Assembly (NCBI RefSeq): GCF_002198675.1
Contig: NZ_MWLL01000184.1
Location: 1-59,199, forward strand
Length of the DNA: 59,199 nt
Direction of reading: 5' to 3'
DNA from: Kineosporia sp. R_H_3
Lineage (GTDB): Bacteria > Actinomycetota > Actinomycetes > Actinomycetales > Kineosporiaceae
Shown here: piece by piece, positions 45,757 to 54,356 of the stretch
Position numbering within the stretch: the stretch's first letter is position 1
Layout: every line of letters begins with the position of its first letter
Program-made: the position numbers and the translations under genes
Notes under the pieces: model-generated
Databases searched by the model: none
What the model was told of the DNA's origin: nothing
The model's input: only the letters and a program-made list of their open reading frames with translations

Positions 45757-46683
45757 ATGGCGACGACACCGGCGACCACCCCGGCCACGACCCCAGGACA
45801 GGCGCGGGACACCCACGCCGTCCGGGTGCGCGACCTGCGCAAGAGCTACGGCGACAAGCACGCCGTCGACGGCCTCGACCTCGACATCGAGCGGGGCGAG
45901 GTCTTCGCGCTCCTCGGCCCGAACGGCGCGGGCAAGACGACGACCGTCGAGATCCTCGAGGGCTACCGGCACCGCGACGGCGGCGAGGTCGAGGTCCTCG
46001 GCGCGGACCCGGCGTCCGCGGGGCGTACCTGGCGGTCCCGGATCGGGATCGTCCTGCAGACCTCGAACGAGAACGCCGAGCTGACCGTCGAGGAGATGGT
46101 CCGGCACTTCGCGCTCTACTACCCCGGATCCCGCGACCCCGACGAGGTCATCGCCGCGGTCGGCCTCGAGGAGAAGCGCAGGGCCCGGATGCGGGCGCTG
46201 TCCGGCGGCCAGCGCCGCCGCCTCGACGTCGCGCTCGGCATCGTCGGCAACCCCGAGCTGCTCTTCCTCGACGAGCCGACGACCGGCTTCGACCCGCAGG
46301 CCCGCCGCGACTTCTGGGACCTCGTGCGTTCCCTGCGCAGCGACGGCACGACGATCCTGCTGACGACGCACTACCTCGACGAGGCCGAGCAGCTCGCGGA
46401 CCGGGTCGCGGTCATCGCCTCCGGGCGGATCGTCGCCCTCGACACCCCGGAGCGGCTCGGCGGCCGGATGGCGCACCGGGCCCGGGTCCGGTGGGAGGAG
46501 GACGGCGTCGTCCACGAGGAGTCGACGGACGCGCCGACCCCGCTCGTCGTCGAGCTCGCACGCCGCTTCGGCGGTGAGGTGCCGGGCCTGCAGGTCGTCC
46601 GGCCGAGCCTCGAGGACGTCTACCTGTCCCTGATCGGCGACGTCGAGGACGCCGCGGCCGAGCTCGCGAGGAGCACCCGATGA
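45757..46683 (+). CDS. ABC exporter ATP-binding protein (DrrA-like)
   Basis: 308 residues, ATG. Walker A GPNGAGKTTT at about 54-63, signature LSGGQRRRLDVALG near 148, Walker B LLFLDEPTTGFDP near 168-180, switch His in LTTHYLDEAEQLADRVAVI. The C-terminal about 80 residues are the extra domain typical of DrrA/CcmA-like ATPases that power ABC-2 exporters of drugs or lipids. Stop overlaps the permease start by 4 nt. Substrate unknown. Confidence 0.92.
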   Translation: MATTPATTPATTPGQARDTHAVRVRDLRKSYGDKHAVDGLDLDIERGEVFALLGPNGAGKTTTVEILEGYRHRDGGEVEVLGADPASAGRTWRSRIGIVLQTSNENAELTVEEMVRHFALYYPGSRDPDEVIAAVGLEEKRRARMRALSGGQRRRLDVALGIVGNPELLFLDEPTTGFDPQARRDFWDLVRSLRSDGTTILLTTHYLDEAEQLADRVAVIASGRIVALDTPERLGGRMAHRARVRWEEDGVVHEESTDAPTPLVVELARRFGGEVPGLQVVRPSLEDVYLSLIGDVEDAAAELARSTR

Positions 46684-47537
46684 CCACCCCGGCCACCACC
46701 CCGACGGGCGCCGCCACCGCCGCCCGCCCGCACGCCGCGCGCACGCCGTCCGTGCTGGGCCTCGGCGTCGCCCGGACCCGGATCGAGCTGCGCGAGTTCT
46801 TCCGCGAGCGCGACAGCATGGTCTTCACCTTCGCGTTCCCGGTGATCATGCTCTTCATCTTCGGGGCCGTCTTCTCCGGCGACATCGGCGGCGGGGTCTC
46901 GTTCACCCAGTACTTCACGGCCGGGATGATCGCCTCCGGCATCGCGCTGTCGAGCTTCCAGTCGCTCGCCATCGGGATCGCCGTGGAGCGCGACGACGGC
47001 GCCCTCAAGCGGCTGCGCGGGACGCCGATGCCACCGGCGGCGTACTTCCTCGGCAAGATCGGGCTCGTCCTCGTGACGAGCGTCGTGCAGACCGCGGTGC
47101 TGCTCGCCGTGGGCCGGGTCTTCTACGGGCTCGACCTGCCGACGTCCGGCGACCTGTGGCTGCGCTTCGCCTGGATCTTCGTGCTCGGGACGGCGGCCGG
47201 CACCGTCGTCGGGATCGCCTACTCGAGCGTCCCGCGGTCCTCCCGCAGCGCCGGCGCGGTCGTCAGCCCCGTCGTCATCGTGCTCCAGTTCATCTCCGGG
47301 GTGTTCTTCGTCTACAGCGAGCTGCCCGGGTGGATGCAGAACGTCGGGGCGGTGTTCCCGCTCAAGTGGCTCGCCCAGGGGATGCGGTCGGTGTTCCTGC
47401 CGGAGGGGTTCGCGTCCCAGGAGACGGGCGGTACGTGGGCGCTGGGGCAGACCGCGCTCGTGCTCGCCGCCTGGACGGTCGTCGGCCTGCTGCTCGCGCT
47501 GCGGACGTTCCGCTGGCAGCGCCGGGACGCCGGCTGA
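46680..47537 (+). CDS. ABC-2 type exporter permease
   Basis: 285 residues, ATG in an ATGA overlap. About six membrane helices, e.g. MVFTFAFPVIMLFIFGAVF and FAWIFVLGTAAGTVVGIAY, and the ABC-2 motif region AGAVVSPVVIVLQFISGVFF followed by LPGWMQNVGAVFPLKWLAQG. Pairs with the upstream ATPase to form an inner-membrane exporter. Gene order ATPase-permease-kinase-regulator suggests that export is controlled by the two-component pair. Confidence 0.92.
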   Translation: MTTPATTPTGAATAARPHAARTPSVLGLGVARTRIELREFFRERDSMVFTFAFPVIMLFIFGAVFSGDIGGGVSFTQYFTAGMIASGIALSSFQSLAIGIAVERDDGALKRLRGTPMPPAAYFLGKIGLVLVTSVVQTAVLLAVGRVFYGLDLPTSGDLWLRFAWIFVLGTAAGTVVGIAYSSVPRSSRSAGAVVSPVVIVLQFISGVFFVYSELPGWMQNVGAVFPLKWLAQGMRSVFLPEGFASQETGGTWALGQTALVLAAWTVVGLLLALRTFRWQRRDAG

Positions 47538-47550
47538 GGCGCGGCGCAGA

Positions 47551-48756
47551 ATGGACCCCATGAGCACGCACGAGCACGTGTGGGACCGGTTCATGACCGG
47601 CTGGCACGTCGCGTTCGGGCTGTTCGTCGGGCTCGCCGCGATCTGGGTCACCTCGACGACCCACCTGACGCCGGCCGAACGGGTCGCGTGCTTCGCGCTG
47701 CTCGGGGTGCTCGCCGTCGCGTACGCGACGCTCGTGCTGCCGGCGAGCCAGGACGTCCGCCAGGGCCACCGCGGGACGGCGTACCTGCTCGTCGCCGTCG
47801 CCGTGACCGGGGTGGCCTGCGCGGTCGACGTCGCGATGACGATGCTGCTGTTCGTCGTCTTCTCGCACGTGTGGATGTTCACCGCCACCCGGTTCCGCGG
47901 CGCCGTGTTCGCGGCCCTGCTCACGGTGAGCGCGTCGGCGGGGCTCATGACGAACGCCGGCTGGTCGGCCGAGGTGGCCCGCGAGGTGGTCCCCCAGCTC
48001 GGGATCGCCCTCGGGTTCAGCCTGCTGCTCGGCTTCTGGGTGGCCCGCATCATCGACCAGTCCAAGGAGCGGGCCGACCTCATCACCCAGATCGAGGCCG
48101 CCCGGGCCGACCTCGCGCTCGCCGAGCAGGCCCGCGGCACCCTCGCCGAGCGCGAGCGGGTCGCCCGGGAGATCCACGACACGCTCGCCCAGGGCTTCAC
48201 GAGCATCGTCATGCTCGCCCAGGGCGCGGCCGCGCGGCTGCCGCACGACCCGGACGGCGCGGCCGACCGGCTCGGGACGATCGAGGAGGTCGCCCGGGAC
48301 AACCTCGCCGAGGCCCGGGCGCTCGTCGCGGCGCTGTCGCCGGTGGACCTCGACGGGCGGACCTTCGCCGACGCCGTCCGCCGCCTCGGCGAGCGGTTCG
48401 CCCGCGAGACCGGGCTCGTCGTCCGGGTCGAGGCGCCGGAGGCCGTGGCGCACCTGACCCGGGACGGCGAGGTCGTGCTGCTGCGCGCCGTCCAGGAGGC
48501 GCTGACGAACGTCCGCCGGCACTCCGGGGCACGCAGCGTCGTCCTGCGCCTCGTGCCGCAGGACGGCGACGTGCGGCTCGAGGTGACCGACGACGGGCAG
48601 GGCTTCACGCCGGGCGCCGCGGAGGGCTTCGGGCTCACCGGGATGCGTGGGCGGGTCGGCGAGGTCGGCGGCGACGTCGACGTCGCGAGCGCGCCGGGCG
48701 GCGGCACCCACCTGGTCGTCCGGGTGCCGCTCGTCGCCGCGGGCGGTGGGGCGTGA
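47551..48756 (+). CDS. Membrane sensor histidine kinase (NarL/DesK type)
   Basis: 401 residues; ATG at 47551 or at 47560. About five membrane helices in residues 20-165, no large extracellular domain, then a short coiled coil and the HisKA_3 box RVAREIHDTLAQGFTSIV with His209. The HATPase_c domain (about 300-398) has VQEALTNVRRHSG, DDGQGFTPG and GFGLTGMRGRVGEVGG. Kinases of this class often sense membrane or cell-envelope state. Follows the permease after 13 nt. Confidence 0.93.
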   Translation: MDPMSTHEHVWDRFMTGWHVAFGLFVGLAAIWVTSTTHLTPAERVACFALLGVLAVAYATLVLPASQDVRQGHRGTAYLLVAVAVTGVACAVDVAMTMLLFVVFSHVWMFTATRFRGAVFAALLTVSASAGLMTNAGWSAEVAREVVPQLGIALGFSLLLGFWVARIIDQSKERADLITQIEAARADLALAEQARGTLAERERVAREIHDTLAQGFTSIVMLAQGAAARLPHDPDGAADRLGTIEEVARDNLAEARALVAALSPVDLDGRTFADAVRRLGERFARETGLVVRVEAPEAVAHLTRDGEVVLLRAVQEALTNVRRHSGARSVVLRLVPQDGDVRLEVTDDGQGFTPGAAEGFGLTGMRGRVGEVGGDVDVASAPGGGTHLVVRVPLVAAGGGA

Positions 48757-49385
48757 TCCGGGTGCTCGTCGTCGACGACCACCCGGTGGTGCGCTCGGGC
48801 CTCGTCGGGCTGCTCGACGTCGAGACCGACCTCGAGGTCGTCGGGGAGGCCGGGGACGGCGCCGAGGCGGTCGCGCAGGTGGCCGCACTGGCCCCCGACG
48901 TCGTCCTCATGGACCTGCGGATGCCGACGATGGACGGTGCCGCGGCGACCGGGGCGATCCTCGCCGCGCACCCCGAGGTGCGGGTGCTCGTGCTCACGAC
49001 GTACGACACGGACGCCGACATCGTCCGCGCGGTCGAGGCGGGGGCCACCGGCTACCTGCTCAAGGACACCCCGCGGGTGCAGCTCGTCGAGGCGGTCCGG
49101 TCGGCGGCGCGCGGCGAGACCGTGCTCGCCCCGGCCGTCGCGGCCCGGCTCGTGTCCCGGATGCGCGGCCCGGCGGCGGACCCGCTGACCCCGCGCGAGG
49201 TCGAGGTGCTCGCCGCGGTCGCCCAGGGGCTGTCGAACGCCGAGATCGGCCGGGTGCTGTTCATCGGCGAGGCGACCGTGAAGACGCACCTGCTGCGGGC
49301 GTTCACCAAGCTCGGGGTCGACGACCGCACCCGGGCCGTCACGGTCGCGATGGAGCGCGGGATCCTGCCGAGCCCGGGCGGCTGA
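48753..49385 (+). CDS. NarL/LuxR-family response regulator
   Basis: 210 residues from a GTG overlapping the kinase stop (GTGA). Receiver domain with Asp8-Asp9, phosphoacceptor Asp54 (VVLMDLRMP) and Lys104 (YLLKDT). LuxR helix-turn-helix at about 143-197: LTPREVEVLAAVAQGLSNAE then TVKTHLLRAFTKLGVDDRT. Cognate regulator of the kinase, likely controlling the ABC exporter operon in which it lies. Confidence 0.95.
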   Translation: MIRVLVVDDHPVVRSGLVGLLDVETDLEVVGEAGDGAEAVAQVAALAPDVVLMDLRMPTMDGAAATGAILAAHPEVRVLVLTTYDTDADIVRAVEAGATGYLLKDTPRVQLVEAVRSAARGETVLAPAVAARLVSRMRGPAADPLTPREVEVLAAVAQGLSNAEIGRVLFIGEATVKTHLLRAFTKLGVDDRTRAVTVAMERGILPSPGG

Positions 49386-49407
49386 CGGCCGCTCCCCCGG
49401 CGTGCGG

Positions 49408-50448
49408 TCAGGCCGGGGCGCCGAGCCAGTCGTCGACGGCGGTCAGGAGGCGCTTGCGGACGTCGGCCGGCGCCCGGGAGGCCTCGATCGAGCTGCGGGC
49501 CAGGTGCGCCAGGCCGGCGTCGTCGAAGCCGTGGACGTCGCGGGCGGCCTCGTACTGCGCCGCGAGCCGCGGGCCGAACAGGAGCGGGTCGTCGGCGCCG
49601 AGGGCGAGGACGGCGCCGGCGTCGACGAGCGGGCGCAGCGGGACCTCGGCGAGCGTCGGGTAGACGCCGAGCGCGACGTTGCTCGCCGGGCACACCTCGA
49701 GGGCGATCCCGGCGTCGACGACGCGGGCCAGCACGTCCGGGTCCTCGCCGCTGCGCACGCCGTGGCCCAGGCGCGCGGGCCGCAGGTAGCGCAGGGTCGT
49801 GTCGACGTGGTCGGGGCCGAGCAGCTCGCCGCTGTGCGGCAGGCTCGCGAGCCCGGCCCGGGCGGCGATCCCGAAGGCGGCGGCGAACTCCTCGGTGGAG
49901 CCGCGTCGTTCGTCGTTGCTCAGCCCGAAGCCGACGACGTCCCCGGGGCCGTCGCCGGCGTACCGGGCGGCGAGCCGGGCGAGGGTGCGGGCGTCGAGGG
50001 GGTGCCGGATCCGGCTCGCGGCGACGACGACACCGACGCTGCAGCCGGTCGTCCGGCTCGCCTCCCGGGCGGCGTCGAGGACGATCTCGAGCGCGTTCGT
50101 GAGTCCGCCGACGTGCGGTGCGTAGGACGTCGGGTCGACCTGCATCTCGAGCCACCCGGAGCCCTCGGCGGCGTCGTCCTCCGCGGCCTCGACGACGATG
50201 CGGCGCATGTCGGCGGCGTCCCGGACGCAGTTGCGCGCGGCGTCGTACAGGCGCTGGAAGCGGAACCAGCCCCGCTCGTCCGGGGTGAGCCGGAGCAGGT
50301 GCTGCTCGCGCAGGCTCTCCGGCAGCCGGATGCGGTGCTTGGCGGCGAGGTCCTTGAGCGTGGACGGCCGCATGGAGCCGGTGAAGTGCAGATGGAGGTG
50401 GGCCTTGGGCAGCGACTCGATCGTGCGTGCGGTTCCCGTGCCCTCCAT
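49408..50448 (-). CDS. Adenosine deaminase
   Basis: 346 residues, ATG. Amidohydrolase that turns adenosine to inosine. First metal ligands in PKAHLHLHFTGSMRPSTL, His in SLPHSGELLGPDHVDTTLRY (with catalytic Glu), LGHGVRSGEDPDV and final Asp in LALGADDPLLFG. Length fits the family. Monocistronic and convergent with the response regulator; the 22-nt gap has only a weak hairpin. Adenine deaminase or a related substrate cannot be excluded. Confidence 0.88.
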   Translation of the reverse strand: MEGTGTARTIESLPKAHLHLHFTGSMRPSTLKDLAAKHRIRLPESLREQHLLRLTPDERGWFRFQRLYDAARNCVRDAADMRRIVVEAAEDDAAEGSGWLEMQVDPTSYAPHVGGLTNALEIVLDAAREASRTTGCSVGVVVAASRIRHPLDARTLARLAARYAGDGPGDVVGFGLSNDERRGSTEEFAAAFGIAARAGLASLPHSGELLGPDHVDTTLRYLRPARLGHGVRSGEDPDVLARVVDAGIALEVCPASNVALGVYPTLAEVPLRPLVDAGAVLALGADDPLLFGPRLAAQYEAARDVHGFDDAGLAHLARSSIEASRAPADVRKRLLTAVDDWLGAPA

Positions 50449-50585
50449 GAACGCAGTCTGCCAGCGTCCGGCGACGCTCCGCTCACCAACCCCGCCGTCC
50501 GGGCGAACGTCTCCCCCGCGATCGCCGTCCGTCTACCCGAAGGACACCCGGAAGCACCCGACGGGTAGAGCGGCGGCGGTCATGG

Positions 50586-51422
50586 TCAGGCGGAGACGCC
50601 GGGCCCCGCAGTGGACGCCGCGGTGCGCGTGCGCTTGGCGGGCGTGCGCTTGGCGGTGCGCTTGGCGGTGCGCTTGGCGGCCCGGTCGGCGGTCCGGTCG
50701 GCGGCCTTCGCCGCGCGCTTGGCCGTGCGCTCGACGGTGCGCCCGGCGGTGCGCTGCGCGGTGTCCAGCGCGTCGCCGACCGGCTCGGTCACGGCGCTGC
50801 GCTCGCTGCGCTTGGCGGCACTGCGCTTGGCGGCACCGCGCTTGGCGGCCGCGGACCGGCGGGCGGCCGCGCGCTCGGCCTCGGCCTGCTCCTGGGCCCG
50901 GTGCTCGGCGCGGGTGCGGGCGGCCTTGCGGGCCCGGCGGGAGGCCGACTCGCGGTCACGGCGGTCCTCGGCGGGCTCGAGCACGGGGACGGTCGGGACG
51001 ACGTCCGACTCGACGGCCGCGAGCAGCGGGCGCGGGGCGCCGGCGACGCGGGTGAGGACGCGTGCGAGCCGCTCCGGCTCGGCGACCGTCACGGTCATCG
51101 ACGGGTGGCGCAGCAGGCCGCCCGGGACGGCCGCGGCGACCGGCTCGCGGAAGGTGACGCACAGGCCCTGCGCCGTCGTCGTGCCGAACGTGACGCCGAG
51201 GTCGGCGAGCGAGACCCGGACCCCGTAGGCCTTGAGCGGGTTGTACGGCCCGGTCACGGTGACGTCCTCGACGTTGCTCAGCGCGGTGACGAGGCGCCAC
51301 GGGCCGAACGAGACCTCGAGGTGCTCGTCACCGACCTCGACGCGCGCGGTGCCGGGCCGGACCCCGAGGAACCGCAGCGGCAGCGATAGGGGAAGGGCGA
51401 AGTCGAACTCGAAGTGCTCCAT
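50586..51422 (-). CDS. Conserved protein with histone H1-like basic tail
   Basis: 278 residues from the ATG at 51422. Residues 1-150 form a beta-rich domain (MEHFEFDFALPLSLPLRFLG, TVTGPYNPLKAYGVRVSLAD, GLCVTFREPVAAAVPG) of the kind found in uncharacterised actinobacterial proteins. After about 165 the chain becomes Lys/Arg/Ala-rich, with AKR, TAKRTAKRTAKR and RTADRAAKR runs resembling eukaryotic H1 tails or actinobacterial HupB/Lsr2-associated tails. The tail could bind DNA or RNA, but no such role is shown for this family. Overlaps the membrane-protein ORF upstream by 95 nt. Confidence 0.65.
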   Translation of the reverse strand: MEHFEFDFALPLSLPLRFLGVRPGTARVEVGDEHLEVSFGPWRLVTALSNVEDVTVTGPYNPLKAYGVRVSLADLGVTFGTTTAQGLCVTFREPVAAAVPGGLLRHPSMTVTVAEPERLARVLTRVAGAPRPLLAAVESDVVPTVPVLEPAEDRRDRESASRRARKAARTRAEHRAQEQAEAERAAARRSAAAKRGAAKRSAAKRSERSAVTEPVGDALDTAQRTAGRTVERTAKRAAKAADRTADRAAKRTAKRTAKRTPAKRTRTAASTAGPGVSA

Positions 51423-51849
51423 GGGTGTCCCGGTACCCACCGGGCTCCGCCTCACGCGCGGCGGGGGCCGGGTGTGAGCCGTCAGACACCGGGCCGGACT
51501 GGACGCCGGAGGACCGGACGCGGGAGCCCCGGACGCGCGGGCCCCGGACGACGAGGGCCCGGACGACGACGAGCCCGAGCAGGGCGACCGGCGCCAGGTC
51601 CGCGAGGACCAGGCCGTGGCCCGGCGTGAAGGAGACGAGCACCGGCCCCTCGAAGGCGTGGTTGGCGCGGCCGAAGACGAAGGCCGCGGCGAGGAACCCG
51701 ACGACGGGCAGCGGACGGGGCCGCAGCGCCGCCCAGAGCGCCGCGACGACCATGAGCCCGGCGAGCCCGGCCTGCACCCGCGGCGCGAGCGTGCCGAGGG
51801 CGTCGTCGACGACCATCGCGTAGAGGGCGTCGAGGCCCGGCCGGTCCAT
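51328..51849 (-). CDS. Small membrane protein, unrecognised
   Basis: 173 residues, ATG at 51849. Three hydrophobic segments in residues 28-100 (AGLAGLMVVAALWAAL, LPVVGFLAAAFVFG, LVLADLAPVALLGLVVV) with a polar loop containing RANHAFEGPVLVSF. The last 60 residues are Arg-rich and lie over the 5' end of the next gene in another frame, so the true end or a frameshift is uncertain. No family recognised. Confidence 0.5.
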   Translation of the reverse strand: MDRPGLDALYAMVVDDALGTLAPRVQAGLAGLMVVAALWAALRPRPLPVVGFLAAAFVFGRANHAFEGPVLVSFTPGHGLVLADLAPVALLGLVVVRALVVRGPRVRGSRVRSSGVQSGPVSDGSHPAPAAREAEPGGYRDTHGALRVRLRPSPIAAAAVPRGPARHRARRGR

Positions 51850-51919
51850 GTCCTGGTCCTCGGCAGCCGGGGGTGCGGGGTTGACCCCCGCGCCCGGCCC
51901 GGCGGCCCGGGTACGGCCG

Positions 51920-53008
51920 CTACAGCACGCAGCCGACGAGGACCGGCTCCGGCACGAGGGTGACGCCGAACGCCGTCCGGACGCCGTCGCGCACCTCGCG
52001 GGCGAGCGCCAGGACGTCCGCCGCCCGGGCCGTGCCGCGGTTGGTCAGCGCGAGGGTGTGCTTCGTCGAGAGCGACGCGGGGCCGGGCAGGCCGTGGCCG
52101 CGGGCGAACCCGGCGTGCTCGATGAGCCACGCGGCGCTCGTCTTGACCCGGCCGTCCGGCATCGGCCAGCGCGGGGCGCCCTCGGGCAGCGCGGCGGCCG
52201 CGGCGACGTCGAGGACGGGGTTGGTGAAGAAGGAGCCGGCGCTCCACGTGTCGTGGTCGGCGGCGTCCAGGACCATGCCCTTGCCGCGGCGCAGGCCCAG
52301 CACCGCCTCCCGGACCGCCGCCGTCGGGGCCCGGCCGCCCGGTTCGACGCCGAGCGTGCGGGCGAGCTCGGCGTACCGGACCGGGCCGGACAGGTCGGCG
52401 ATGACCAGCTGGAACGTCACCTCGAGGACGACGTAGCGCGGGCCGCCACGGAACCGCTCCTCCTTGAGCCGCGACGTCCGGTAGCCGAACTCGAGGTCGG
52501 CGTTGGCCATGGTGACGACGCGGCGGTCCTGCCGGTCCCAGGTGCGGACGGTGGCGACGGTCTCCGCGACGTCCTGGCCGTAGGCGCCGACGTTCTGCAG
52601 CGGCGTGGCGCCGGTCGAGCCGGGGATGCCGGACAGCGCCTCGACGCCGGCCCAGCCGCGCGCCACCGTGAGGGCGACCAGGTCGTCCCACGGCTCGCCC
52701 GCGGCCACGCGCAGCGAGACGCCGCCGCAGCGGTCGGCCGCGTCGACGTCCACCCCGCGGGTGCCGACCCGCACGACGGTGCCGTCGAAGCCGTCGTCCC
52801 CGACGAGCAGGTTCGACCCGCCGCCGAGGACGAGCACCGGCTCGCCGGCGGCGTCGCACGAGCTCACCGCCTCGATGAGGGCGTCCGTCGTCGTCGCGTG
52901 CAGGAGGGTCCGCGCCGGGCCCCCGACGCGCAGGGTGGTCAGATCCGCCAGCGCGAGGGCCTGCCCGGGAACCCCGGGCGACGACGTGGCCGCTGAGGTC
53001 TCGGTCAC
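51920..53008 (-). CDS. murB: UDP-N-acetylenolpyruvoylglucosamine reductase
   Basis: 362 residues, GTG. FAD enzyme that reduces enolpyruvyl-UDP-GlcNAc to UDP-MurNAc with NADPH, a step of peptidoglycan precursor synthesis. TTLRVGGPARTLLHA, VLGGGSNLLVGDDGFDG (FAD site), GIPGSTGATPLQNVGAYGQ and the proton-donor Ser in WSAGSFFTNP. The EPVLVG near the end holds the catalytic Glu. Type I by its insertion after LEFGYRTSRLK. 21 nt after the MFS gene. Confidence 0.96.
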   Translation of the reverse strand: MTETSAATSSPGVPGQALALADLTTLRVGGPARTLLHATTTDALIEAVSSCDAAGEPVLVLGGGSNLLVGDDGFDGTVVRVGTRGVDVDAADRCGGVSLRVAAGEPWDDLVALTVARGWAGVEALSGIPGSTGATPLQNVGAYGQDVAETVATVRTWDRQDRRVVTMANADLEFGYRTSRLKEERFRGGPRYVVLEVTFQLVIADLSGPVRYAELARTLGVEPGGRAPTAAVREAVLGLRRGKGMVLDAADHDTWSAGSFFTNPVLDVAAAAALPEGAPRWPMPDGRVKTSAAWLIEHAGFARGHGLPGPASLSTKHTLALTNRGTARAADVLALAREVRDGVRTAFGVTLVPEPVLVGCVL

Positions 53009-53029
53009 GACCTCGACCCTAACCCTCCG

Positions 53030-54274
53030 TCACTCCGACGGCGCCAGGGGGCGCGCCGAACCGGCGGCGAGGAGGGACAGCGCGACGGCGACGGCGACCC
53101 CGGACAGCGCCGGGACGACCCCGAACCGGTCGCCGAGCAGCCCGAGGAACGGCGGCCCGGCGAGGAAGGCGGTGTAGCCGACGGTCGCGACGACGCTGAC
53201 CCGGGCCGCGGCCCGGACCGGGTCGTCCGCGGCCGCGCTCATCCCGACCGGGAAGCCGAGCGCGGCGCCCCAGCCCCACAGCAGGGTGCCGAGGGCGGCG
53301 ACGGCGAGCGGGACGGCGAGCGGGACGTCCCCGACGAGCCGGGAGCCGAGGATGAAGACCGAGACCCCGACGAGGACGGCGAGCGCGCCGGCCCGCAGCG
53401 CCGCGACCCGCCCGACCCGGCGCAGGAACCACGGGCCGGTGAACCGGGCGAGCGTCATGGCGGCGACGAAGCAGCCGTAGCCGGCCGCGCCGATGCCGTC
53501 GTCGACCGAGTAGCCGTCGACCATGCCGACGGCGATCCAGTCGTTGGCGGAGCCCTCGGACATCCCCATCCCGAGGACCATGAGGCCGAGCAGCAGGGTG
53601 CGCGGCTCGGTCCAGGCAGCGAGCGCGCCGGAGCCGCGCCGCTCGGTGCGGGGCTCGTCCGGGGCGGCCGCCGTCCGGACGTGGTCGCCCGGCAGGAACG
53701 CCCGAGTGCAGGCGTACGCGGCGCCGAGCACGGCGAGCGCGACGAGCGGCAGGTGGACCGCGACCGGCACGTCGAACCCGGCCATGACGGCGCCCAGCCC
53801 GGCGCCGCCCACGGTGCCGAGACTGAACGCGGCGTGGAACCGGGGCATGATCTCGACACCGAGGCGGCGCTCCACCTCGGCGCCCTCGACGTTCATCGCG
53901 ACGTCCCACAGGCCGTTGCCGAGCCCGACGAGGAAGAGCACGGGGACGAGCACGAGCACCGTCGGGGCGAGGCCGACCCCGAGGACCCCGAGGGTGCAGA
54001 CGACGGACGCCGCCGCGACCGTGCGGGCCGGACCGAGCCGGTGCACGACGGGCCCGGACAGCGGCAGCCCGGCCATCGCCCCGACGGAGACCGCGAGCAG
54101 CACGAACCCGATCCCGCTCGGGCTCAGGTCCAGGGCGTCCCGGATCGCCGGGAGCCGGGACGCCCACGTGGAGAGCAGGCAGCCGTTGACGCCGAAGACC
54201 CAGTAGGTGGCGGTCCGGGCGCGGCGGGCGCGCAGGTCGGCGGCCGCCCCGGCGGCGAGGACGTCGTCGTGCAC
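53030..54274 (-). CDS. MFS transporter
   Basis: 414 residues, about 12 membrane helices. GVNGCLLSTWASRLPAIRDA in helix 1, GLPLSGPVVHRLGPARTV in the first loop, and a central cytoplasmic loop with ERRGSGALAAWTEPRT. The pattern resembles the fucose-permease/YbjJ-like subgroup of the major facilitator superfamily. Substrate unknown. Lies between hadB and murB on the same strand; gaps of 82 and 21 nt. Confidence 0.88.
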   Translation of the reverse strand: MHDDVLAAGAAADLRARRARTATYWVFGVNGCLLSTWASRLPAIRDALDLSPSGIGFVLLAVSVGAMAGLPLSGPVVHRLGPARTVAAASVVCTLGVLGVGLAPTVLVLVPVLFLVGLGNGLWDVAMNVEGAEVERRLGVEIMPRFHAAFSLGTVGGAGLGAVMAGFDVPVAVHLPLVALAVLGAAYACTRAFLPGDHVRTAAAPDEPRTERRGSGALAAWTEPRTLLLGLMVLGMGMSEGSANDWIAVGMVDGYSVDDGIGAAGYGCFVAAMTLARFTGPWFLRRVGRVAALRAGALAVLVGVSVFILGSRLVGDVPLAVPLAVAALGTLLWGWGAALGFPVGMSAAADDPVRAAARVSVVATVGYTAFLAGPPFLGLLGDRFGVVPALSGVAVAVALSLLAAGSARPLAPSE

Positions 54275-54356
54275 GGGCGGGGAGCTCCTCGGGTCGGGCC
54301 GGTCGCGGTGCTCCGCGGCCGTTCGGGCTGGGCGGCCGGCCAGGTCGTGCGGCCGG

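Noticed and set aside
46620-49289. 889-codon minus-strand open frame
   Set aside because: Antisense to the exporter permease, kinase and regulator, which have clear motifs on the plus strand.
51423-52859. Longer 757-codon frame of the histone-tail protein
   Set aside because: The first 480 codons are an Arg-rich shadow of murB and the membrane-protein ORF.
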